DNA of 7,209 bases from an uncultured Pseudomonadota bacterium (GTDB lineage: Bacteria; SAR324; NAC60-12). Below are positions 1 to 5,872 of the stretch, piece by piece. The stretch covers positions 1 to 7,209 of the forward strand of contig CAJXNF010000142.1 in assembly GCA_913056375.1 (NCBI GenBank), given 5' to 3'. A program made the translations under genes and the position numbers. Positions within the stretch are counted from its first letter, which is position 1. Each line of letters starts with the position of its first letter. Below the pieces are notes generated by a model, which searched no databases, was not told where the DNA came from, and was given only the letters and a program-made list of their open reading frames with translations.

Positions 1-471
1 TTATCAGATCCGACGAAAGCCTTTGCTTTAAAACGCAAAACTTTCTACCTAGGCCGCCTTTTGAATTATGCATGGTACCCAGATGTTAAAACACGACTGG
101 TGAATCGTGGTTCTAATCCAGAATGGGTAGGAGAAATTGTTCATGAGGATCTAGTTTTGAAGAGTTCTGGGGTTTCAATCTTTACACTTGAGTCACCTCT
201 CATTCATTATTCCTATCGAAATATAAACCATCACTTCGAGAAAACTCTGAATTATGCGAAGCTTTCTGCTGAAGACTATTTTTTAAGAAACAAGAAATTC
301 CACTACTGGAATCTAATCCTCAATCCTCTCGTTGCTTTCATTCGTCTATATTTTCTTAGACAAGGATTCAGAGACGGGTTTCCGGGACTGATTGCCGGCT
401 TTAGTACATTTTTCTACACATTCCTCAAATACGCACTTTTGAAGGAGTTGAACTCGAATCGTCAAAACTGA
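1..471 (+). CDS. Family 2 glycosyltransferase, LPS-core (WaaE/LgtF-like), C-terminal part
   Basis: This frame is open from the first base to a TGA at 469-471, giving 156 residues, so the gene starts outside the window. The visible part matches the C-terminal region of WaaE/LgtF-like family 2 glycosyltransferases, which add sugars to the lipopolysaccharide core at the cytoplasmic face of the inner membrane. Recognisable blocks are YLGRLLNYAWYPD (residues 16-28), WVGEIVHEDL (42-51), IHYSYRN (68-74) and a hydrophobic/basic C-terminal stretch (about 103-147) ending FLKYALL, probably membrane-associated. The GT-A fold with its DxD metal site would lie upstream and cannot be checked. A TTG at 61 could be read as a start, but homology continues upstream of it, so it is internal. 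polA follows after 32 nt in the same direction. The family is fairly secure; the exact sugar and acceptor are not known. Confidence 0.85.
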   Translation, partial: LSDPTKAFALKRKTFYLGRLLNYAWYPDVKTRLVNRGSNPEWVGEIVHEDLVLKSSGVSIFTLESPLIHYSYRNINHHFEKTLNYAKLSAEDYFLRNKKFHYWNLILNPLVAFIRLYFLRQGFRDGFPGLIAGFSTFFYTFLKYALLKELNSNRQN

Positions 472-503
472 TTCACATCTCCGCTATTATTTAAGCATAA
501 AAG

Positions 504-3242
504 ATGTCAGCACCATCACGCCTCTTCGCCATTGACTCGATGGCATTATTCTACCGTAGTTATTTTGCGATGATTCGGAACCCCTTGATTAACTCAAGAG
601 GTCTCAATACAAGCGGATTGAGGGGAGTGATTCAGCAAATACTGAAAATACTAGAGGAAGACAAACCTCAATACTTAGCTGTTGCTTCTGATTCAAGCGA
701 ACCTACATTCCGACACGAGAGATTTCCGACCTACAAGGCTACCCGTGAAAAAATGCCAGAAGGTTTGGTTGAGCAACTGCCTTATCTACCAAGACTCGTT
801 GAAGCCTTACATTTACCCTACCTGATCCTACCTGGCTACGAAGCTGATGACATCATTGGCACCTTGATGCATTGGTGTTCCAATGCGGATTTGGAAGGTG
901 TCATGGTCACGAGTGACAAAGACTACATGCAGTTAATCACTGACAAAATCACATTACTCAACCACAACGGTGATCGGGTCGGCAAAGCCGGTGTTTTCGA
1001 CAAATTTGGGTGTACACCCGAGCAAGTCATCGAAGTTTTAGGACTAATGGGTGATAGCTCCGATAACATTCCTGGTGTGAAAGGAGTAGGTGAGAAAACG
1101 GCTATCAAACTAATTCAAGAATTTGGATCTATTCCTTCAGTTTACGAGAATTTAACGAACATCAAGAGTGATTCCCTCCGTACAAAATTGGAAACCGATC
1201 GCGAGGCTGCCTTTCTTTCACGAGAATTGGTAACAATTTTCAGAGAAGTCCCCTTGAGCATTGAACTCGAGGATTTGAAGCCAAGTGAAATGAAGCTTTC
1301 TGATAATGCCGAGTTTCATCAAATCCTTGAAGAACTTGAATTCAACACTCTCTTGAAGCGCCTGACGACAGCTTCCAAACCCAGTCCAGCAAAGCATCTC
1401 GAAAAACCAAGCTCACAAACTGAATCCGAACAGGAAAATCCCTCTGCTCTGGAACCCATCGAAGTTGAAACTGACATCGTTGGAGAGAATTCCTGGAAGG
1501 ACTGGCTTTCCTCAGCCTTAATCTCACAGGAAAAGCCTCTGGCGATCGTTGCTGACGCAACTTTTACCAATCAACATGATGTCCAATGGATGGGCATAGC
1601 CCTAAGCACCAATGACAGAAAAGCCATCTACTGGCCATTTGGTGAGACAATTCCCAAGCAACTCAAAGATCTTCTCGAAGATGCCACTGTCCCAAAAGCA
1701 GTTGGTGATCTCAAACAGATGTGCCAACTTTGCCAGAATCAGGGGATATCAGTTCAAGGCATTGTTGGTGATTTGATGATTGCCGCTCATCTGACAGATT
1801 CTTTGGAGAAACGTTTCGAATTAGATTTCCTTGTTCAACGGCGTCTTCACAAAAAACTCACTCAACAGCTTCCGAGCAATTCTTCTGCACAGCTTTCTAT
1901 GCTGGCTGAACCTGATCCAGAGCGAGGGAAGTATTTTGGGGAACGAGCAGCAGCTACTTTGCAAGTTTGGGAGAGCTTATCGAAGCAATTAAAGCAGAAT
2001 CAGCTCGCAGATTTATTTGAATACCTGGAGTTGCCACTTGCACACTGTATTGCCGCAATGGAATACGAGGGCATCCGAGTAAACACCGAACAATTGTCAG
2101 AAATCTCAGAAGAATTTGAAAAACGATTGAACGACTTGAGATCCAAAGTTCACAGCATTGCAGACAAAGAGTTCAATCTAAACTCTGTGGTTGAACTCCA
2201 GGAAATTCTGTATGAAAAGTTCAAATTACATGAGGCCTGTGGTATCAAACCCAAAAAAATTAAACTTGGCATGGGGCTCTCCACGGATGAAGAAACCTTG
2301 GAGAAAATGAGTGAATATCCACTCCCCAGAACCATTCTTGACTACCGTTCTCTAAATAAACTCAAAAACACCTACATCGATCAATTACCGACTTACGTTC
2401 ACCCAAGAACAAAAAGAATTCACTCAACCTTTCACCAAGTTTCCACTGCAACAGGCCGACTATCGTCCGATAATCCAAATCTACAAAACATTCCTGTTCG
2501 TAGTGCCGAGGGGCGTCGCATTCGTAAGGTTTTCTTACCTTCTAAACCTGGCAATCAACTGCTAGCAGCAGATTACAGCCAAATCGAACTTCGTGTTGCC
2601 GCACATTATTCAAAAGATCCTACATTTTTAGACGCCTACAGGCATGAGAGAGACATCCACGCGTTGACAGCTGCTACGATTTTCCAAGTTAAGCCTGAAG
2701 ATGTGACTAGAGAACAGAGATCGAAGGCGAAGGAAGTCAATTTTGGGCTAATCTATCGAATGGGTCCAGAACGGCTTTCCATTGTGACCCAAACACCCAA
2801 AGCAGAAGCAAAGCGTTTTATTGAAGCATATTTCCAACGCTACAGCACCATCCACGCACTGCAGGAACATTTTCTCGAAAAAGCTAGGAAAGAGGGTTAC
2901 GCGAGTACTCTTCTGGGACGCCGGCGGCTGATCCCAGATATCAACGGGAAAGGGTTGTCAAAACGTCTTGCAGAAGGGGCGGCAATCAATACCCCAATTC
3001 AGGGGAGTGCAGCCGAAATCATTAAGCTTGCGATGATCTCTGTGGATCGAAGACTTCGTTCGGAGGCAATGAATACTCGAATGGTTCTCTCGGTTCACGA
3101 TGAGCTGGTTTTCGATGTGCCTGAGGTAGAAATCCAAAAAGCTAGTGAGATCATCAAAGAAGAGATGGAAAATGTCATCGTCTTGGAAGTCCCACTTGTC
3201 GTAGAAATCGGTTTGGGTGACAATTGGCTAGAAGCACATTAA
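504..3242 (+). CDS. polA: DNA polymerase I
   Basis: This 912-residue protein has the usual length and three-part layout of bacterial DNA polymerase I, which removes RNA primers, fills gaps and repairs DNA. The 5' nuclease (about 1-285) keeps its acidic metal ligands: D11, D63, GYEADD (111-116), SDKD (137-140) and GDSSDN (183-188), followed by the helix-hairpin-helix GVKGVGEKTA. A charged, proline-rich linker spans about 286-330. The 3'-5' exonuclease domain (about 335-500) is recognisable, but its metal ligands are lost (A350, A352, M406 and R481 replace Asp/Glu), so it probably does not proofread. The polymerase domain (about 505-912) has TGRLSS (650-655), motif A DYSQIELR (690-697), motif B around K743, F747 and Y751, NTPIQGSAAE (829-838) and motif C VHDE (864-867). 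Oddities are R752 where family A enzymes have Gly, and S863 where Gln is usual. No Shine-Dalgarno is visible before the ATG. Confidence 0.98.
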   Translation: MSAPSRLFAIDSMALFYRSYFAMIRNPLINSRGLNTSGLRGVIQQILKILEEDKPQYLAVASDSSEPTFRHERFPTYKATREKMPEGLVEQLPYLPRLVEALHLPYLILPGYEADDIIGTLMHWCSNADLEGVMVTSDKDYMQLITDKITLLNHNGDRVGKAGVFDKFGCTPEQVIEVLGLMGDSSDNIPGVKGVGEKTAIKLIQEFGSIPSVYENLTNIKSDSLRTKLETDREAAFLSRELVTIFREVPLSIELEDLKPSEMKLSDNAEFHQILEELEFNTLLKRLTTASKPSPAKHLEKPSSQTESEQENPSALEPIEVETDIVGENSWKDWLSSALISQEKPLAIVADATFTNQHDVQWMGIALSTNDRKAIYWPFGETIPKQLKDLLEDATVPKAVGDLKQMCQLCQNQGISVQGIVGDLMIAAHLTDSLEKRFELDFLVQRRLHKKLTQQLPSNSSAQLSMLAEPDPERGKYFGERAAATLQVWESLSKQLKQNQLADLFEYLELPLAHCIAAMEYEGIRVNTEQLSEISEEFEKRLNDLRSKVHSIADKEFNLNSVVELQEILYEKFKLHEACGIKPKKIKLGMGLSTDEETLEKMSEYPLPRTILDYRSLNKLKNTYIDQLPTYVHPRTKRIHSTFHQVSTATGRLSSDNPNLQNIPVRSAEGRRIRKVFLPSKPGNQLLAADYSQIELRVAAHYSKDPTFLDAYRHERDIHALTAATIFQVKPEDVTREQRSKAKEVNFGLIYRMGPERLSIVTQTPKAEAKRFIEAYFQRYSTIHALQEHFLEKARKEGYASTLLGRRRLIPDINGKGLSKRLAEGAAINTPIQGSAAEIIKLAMISVDRRLRSEAMNTRMVLSVHDELVFDVPEVEIQKASEIIKEEMENVIVLEVPLVVEIGLGDNWLEAH

Positions 3243-3260
3243 TCCTCAGGAACTCAGAAA

Positions 3261-3269
3261 TGATAAAAT
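3261..3269 (+). promoter_or_regulatory. Possible extended -10 promoter element for ispH
   Basis: The 60-nt gap between polA and ispH contains TGATAAAAT, which fits an extended -10 element (TGn followed by TAAAAT, one mismatch to TATAAT). No convincing -35 lies 16-18 nt upstream, which an extended -10 can tolerate. Transcription would start near 3276 and leave a leader of about 27 nt before the ATG at 3303. The same bases form the loop of a weak 6-bp A/T hairpin (3256-3261 with 3270-3275), too weak for a terminator. This rests on a short motif only, and ispH may simply be read through from polA. Confidence 0.3.
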
Positions 3270-3302
3270 ATTTCTCCCAGACCTGTTTACACTTGTGATG
3301 CA

Positions 3303-4247
3303 ATGAATGAAAAAAAGCTGGAAATTGTGCTAGCTAGTCCTCGCGGCTTCTGTGCTGGAGTTGACCGGGCCATTCTGATTGTTGAAAAGGCACTCGAAAA
3401 GTGGGGGCCGCCCATCTATGTACGCCATGAAATCGTGCACAATCGACAAGTTGTAGAACGCTTACAAGCTCGAGGTGTGATTTTTGTTGAAGAAATCGAT
3501 GACATCCCCAAAGGAGCCCATGCTATTTTCTCCGCTCATGGAGTATCCCCAGCAGTTCGACAACAAGCCCAAGAACAAAGTTTGGAAGTAGTTGACGCAA
3601 CCTGCCCACTTGTGACTAAGGTACATGGCGAGGCTCAGCGTTACCGCCGCAAAGACTTTACTATTCTGCTCATAGGCCATGCCGACCATGTCGAGGTTCA
3701 GGGGACAATGGGGGAAGCCCCAGAGCGAATGATCGTCGTTGAAACTGTCCAAGATGCTGAAAAAGTTCAACTTTCTGATCCTAATCAAGTAGCCTACTTG
3801 ACACAGACTACCCTCTCACTGGATGACACCTCTGAAATTATAAAGATCTTAAAGCAACGCTTCCCAAACATAGAAGGTCCCCCGAAAGACGACATTTGCT
3901 ATGCGACTCAAAACCGCCAAAATGCTGTCAAGGAGCTAGCTTCACAGGTAGACAGAATTCTAGTAGTGGGTGCATCGAATAGCTCCAACACTCTTAGATT
4001 AGTTGAGGTTGCCAAGGCGCAGGGTACGGAAGCTCGCAGGGTAGAGGAGGCTTCTCAGATCGAGAAGGCTGATGTGGAGGGGGTGAAGTCTATTGGCATC
4101 ACAGCTGGTGCGTCAGCTCCCGAGGACGTCGTACAAAGCATTGTTGCAAAGCTTTGTGAGTTAGCTCCTCAAAATAATGTGAGAGAGTTGAGGCTTGTTG
4201 ATGAAAATGTCAATTTTGCACTGCCTGCGCTATTGCGGACTGCTTAA
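3303..4247 (+). CDS. ispH: 4-hydroxy-3-methylbut-2-enyl diphosphate reductase
   Basis: IspH (LytB) is the last enzyme of the MEP isoprenoid pathway. It reductively dehydroxylates HMBPP to isopentenyl and dimethylallyl diphosphate in the cytoplasm, using an oxygen-sensitive iron-sulfur cluster. The 314 residues are the normal length for the family. The three cluster cysteines are present: C17 in PRGFCAGVDRA, C101 in DATCPLV and C199 in DDICYATQNRQ. Substrate-binding residues are also in place: H42 (RHEIVHN), H79 (FSAHGVS), H129 and the catalytic acid E131 (HVEVQGTMG), TQTTLS (167-172), S227/S228/N229 and S271 (GASAPEDVV). V130 replaces the Pro common in the HPEV motif, a mild change. The ATG at 3303 is the natural start because PRGFC follows at the usual distance; no Shine-Dalgarno is visible. 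The gene follows polA by 60 nt, and its last 38 bp overlap the end of the convergent pyrophosphatase gene. Confidence 0.98.
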   Translation: MNEKKLEIVLASPRGFCAGVDRAILIVEKALEKWGPPIYVRHEIVHNRQVVERLQARGVIFVEEIDDIPKGAHAIFSAHGVSPAVRQQAQEQSLEVVDATCPLVTKVHGEAQRYRRKDFTILLIGHADHVEVQGTMGEAPERMIVVETVQDAEKVQLSDPNQVAYLTQTTLSLDDTSEIIKILKQRFPNIEGPPKDDICYATQNRQNAVKELASQVDRILVVGASNSSNTLRLVEVAKAQGTEARRVEEASQIEKADVEGVKSIGITAGASAPEDVVQSIVAKLCELAPQNNVRELRLVDENVNFALPALLRTA

Positions 4248-4761
4248 ACGCGAGTGCAGCCCTTTCTCGCATTGAGAAGCTTTGTTTTTCAATGGAAGTC
4301 ATCTCGCCAAAAGTTTTTTGACTTCCAATCGGTTGAAAGATTGGATCCCATCCGAATCCATGGTGACCTCTTGGGGCAACAATCTCACCTAGTACTTCTC
4401 CTCGAAAACAATGGACTTTTTCTCCATCAGAGGTGAAGGCTAAGACGCAGACTGCACGAGCGCTAAGGTTTTCTCCCTGAGATAATAATTCAACCAATTT
4501 TTCGAGAGTAAGGCTCTTTATGAACCACTTGATTAGTGGTCCGGGGAGATTCCCCCACTGCTCAAAATATAGAGAAGTATCTTCGACAAGCAGTGGGGAT
4601 GGGCTTAACTGAAAGGCGTTTCTGGCTTTATGAACCACCAATTCTGTAAGGTCATCTGTCTGAATCTCCATCAGTTCTAGTGGTTTCATTTGGATGGAAA
4701 TTTGCAAAATTTCCTCCAACTCACGGGCTTTATTGGGGTTCGAACTCACGAATTGAAGCAT
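4210..4761 (-). CDS. rdgB: XTP/dITP (non-canonical purine NTP) pyrophosphatase, ITPase type
   Basis: This 183-residue protein belongs to the Ham1/RdgB/ITPA family, which hydrolyses ITP, dITP and XTP to monophosphates and keeps deaminated purines out of DNA and RNA. Visible motifs are the N-terminal nucleotide loop FVSSNPNKARELEEIL (4-19; usually TGNxxK), the acidic block LVEDTSLYFE (58-67) with presumed catalytic D61, LPGPLIKWF (72-80), FRGEVLGEIVAPRG (119-132), the base-recognition motif FGWDPIF (136-142) and K159. VEDT and LPGPxIKWF resemble the eukaryotic/archaeal ITPA branch more than the E. coli type (ADDSGL). The C-terminal SHR motif reads SMR (163-165), so the family His is replaced by Met. 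The protein is slightly shorter than the usual 190-200 residues but looks intact. Its end overlaps ispH by 38 bp; its start lies 29 bp from the divergent gene at 4791, so its promoter must lie within or next to that gene. Family is secure; exact substrate preference is inferred. Confidence 0.93.
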   Translation of the reverse strand: MLQFVSSNPNKARELEEILQISIQMKPLELMEIQTDDLTELVVHKARNAFQLSPSPLLVEDTSLYFEQWGNLPGPLIKWFIKSLTLEKLVELLSQGENLSARAVCVLAFTSDGEKVHCFRGEVLGEIVAPRGHHGFGWDPIFQPIGSQKTFGEMTSIEKQSFSMRERAALAFKQSAIAQAVQN

Positions 4762-4778
4762 GGCTGCTCTAGCCGCAA

Positions 4779-4785
4779 AGAGGGG
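4779..4785 (+). promoter_or_regulatory. Ribosome binding site of the membrane-anchored protein gene
   Basis: AGAGGGG lies 5 nt upstream of the ATG at 4791 and is the clearest Shine-Dalgarno-like sequence in the window. It supports 4791 over the ATG at 4786, which is out of frame. Confidence 0.65.
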
Positions 4786-4790
4786 ATGGA

Positions 4791-5357
4791 ATGAAACTGG
4801 AGAGAATTTTAGCTATCGCAGGAATCATACTTCTCCTGGTAATGACAATCGCTATCCTCAACACCTACACTGATCTGTTCAAGGATGTCTTTAAGGAAGA
4901 CAAACCAACGGCTTCCGTAGAAGAAAAGCCGCTCAATAGTCCAAAACCTAAAGATGGCAATATGGATTTTGGACGAGAGGGTTCAGGGAAAAAGGTGTCG
5001 GGTGGTAGTGGGGAAAATAAAGAAAAAGACAATGAAAATACACCTGCGATGAAGTTTGTCAAAGAAGTTCACAAGGAGTATCCTGAATTGTTAAAAGTGC
5101 GGGCAGATTTTGAACAAGGTGGAAAATGCCTCGCATTGCTGCTCATGGATGATCCTACAATCACTGAGTGGCGAAGCAATCGAAATCGCCTGGTTCGATC
5201 ACTCACTAGCATCCGAGACAAAGCAGGATCTTACAGTGAAAGTACAAAATGCGTTGTCGAAGTGATGGTAGGGACAAACACCCTAATTCGAGCGGCGCCC
5301 CAAGGCGAACAAACAAAAGTAACCCTGTTTAAAGCACCAACAAAAGAGAAATCATGA
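4791..5357 (+). CDS. Membrane-anchored protein of unknown function
   Basis: I do not recognise this 188-residue protein. It starts MKLER and then has one hydrophobic helix (about 6-24), reading as an uncleaved N-terminal anchor with the rest outside the cytoplasm. A low-complexity linker rich in Lys, Glu, Gly, Ser and Pro follows (about 36-86). The C-terminal domain (about 87-183) is predicted mixed helix and strand by eye, with a helical part (AMKFVKEVHKEYPELLKV), an ITEWRSNRNRLVRSL segment and a final strand-rich part (CVVEVMVGTNTLIRA). It has only two cysteines, C113 and C154, which could form a disulfide in the periplasm. A clear Shine-Dalgarno supports the ATG at 4791. The stop overlaps the next start as ATGA (5354-5357), implying translational coupling to the secreted HEAT-like protein and then lnt. 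An envelope role is inferred only from location and neighbours. Confidence 0.85.
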   Translation: MKLERILAIAGIILLLVMTIAILNTYTDLFKDVFKEDKPTASVEEKPLNSPKPKDGNMDFGREGSGKKVSGGSGENKEKDNENTPAMKFVKEVHKEYPELLKVRADFEQGGKCLALLLMDDPTITEWRSNRNRLVRSLTSIRDKAGSYSESTKCVVEVMVGTNTLIRAAPQGEQTKVTLFKAPTKEKS

Positions 5358-5866
5358 GAAGTTTTTCAAATTGGCTAGCCTTCCTCATTTGGACGCTCGT
5401 CTTTGTCTTTCCAGTCCAAGCTGAAGTTTCCTACAGCCAAGTGAAGGAGAGCCTGGAAGGTCGCCACTGGGATCCGCCTAAATCCTACGCAACTCTGGGT
5501 GAGGAAGAGATCCCCCACTTACTTAGTATTATCCAAGATGATTACCTTCCCAATTACTACCGATTTCGTGCTCTGAGAGTTCTGGAGCATTATCCCACTC
5601 CAGAGGTTTCTACTTTTTTGGAATCTTTGCTTCAACCGACTGCACCACCCCTTCTGTTGCGGCACGGACTGGAAGCCTATGCTTCTGCATTTTCAGCGGA
5701 TCAACCAAAGGCCGTTCGTGATCTAGCGTGGCAATTTCATGATCACCCTGATCCTGAATTGCGTCTAACTGTTGCGAGAGCCATTCGGACAATCAGTCCT
5801 GACGAATTCGATCTTTTGATCCAGCAGGAACCAAAAGATTGGGTCCGTCAAGCTGCCCTGCAATAA
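5354..5866 (+). CDS. Secreted HEAT-repeat-like protein
   Basis: This 170-residue protein begins with a good Sec signal peptide: MRSF, a hydrophobic core (about 7-19) and a likely cleavage site after VQA (residue 23). The mature part is almost all helical, with HEAT/PBS-like helix pairs near residues 53-92 (YYRFRALRVLEHYPTPEV), 98-128 and 133-160 (DPELRLTVARAIRTI). Such repeats usually form curved scaffolds for protein contacts, so a periplasmic binding or assembly role is plausible; no catalytic motif is seen. It ends at DWVRQAALQ, which reads like the first helix of another repeat, so the C-terminus may be shortened. Its ATG overlaps the stop of the previous gene (ATGA), with only a weak AGAG upstream. 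A single TAA at 5864-5866 separates it from lnt, which continues in the same frame. The partner is unknown. Confidence 0.85.
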   Translation: MRSFSNWLAFLIWTLVFVFPVQAEVSYSQVKESLEGRHWDPPKSYATLGEEEIPHLLSIIQDDYLPNYYRFRALRVLEHYPTPEVSTFLESLLQPTAPPLLLRHGLEAYASAFSADQPKAVRDLAWQFHDHPDPELRLTVARAIRTISPDEFDLLIQQEPKDWVRQAALQ

Positions 5867-5868
5867 GG
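5865..5868 (+). promoter_or_regulatory. Short Shine-Dalgarno that helps set the lnt TTG start
   Basis: AAGG overlaps the TAA stop of the preceding gene and lies 4 nt before the TTG at 5873. It is short and close to the start, but no ATG or GTG exists in the lnt frame between the stop at 5864-5866 and the first membrane segment. Confidence 0.4.
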
Positions 5869-5872
5869 CACC

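Noticed and set aside
61..63. TTG as the start of the left-edge glycosyltransferase
   Set aside because: The frame is open to the window edge, and the upstream residues (LKRKTFYLGRL) fit the family, so this codon is internal.
485..490. TATTAT as a -10 element for polA
   Set aside because: There is no -35 at suitable spacing (TTGAAC at 448-453 is about 31 nt away), so I did not annotate it as a promoter.
1319..1570. Two overlapping - strand frames opposite the PolA linker
   Set aside because: They mirror the low-complexity linker and the start of the exonuclease domain of polA, with no plausible start signals.
3462..3788. 108-codon open frame on the - strand inside ispH
   Set aside because: It is antisense to strongly conserved ispH motifs and its product has no recognisable features; a chance frame.
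4250..4289. Possible ispH terminator: stem GCGAG/CTCGC then a T-rich run
   Set aside because: The stem is only 5 bp with an 11-nt loop, the T-run begins 10 nt after the stem, and it all lies in the ITPase coding region.
4734..4750. GGGGTTCGAACTC, resembling a tRNA T-arm
   Set aside because: The flanking bases do not form a T-stem, no other arms are found, and it encodes conserved N-terminal residues of the ITPase on the - strand.
5672..5685. Perfect inverted repeat GAAGC-CTAT-GCTTC
   Set aside because: It is short, lies within the HEAT-like coding region and is not followed by a T-run; likely chance.
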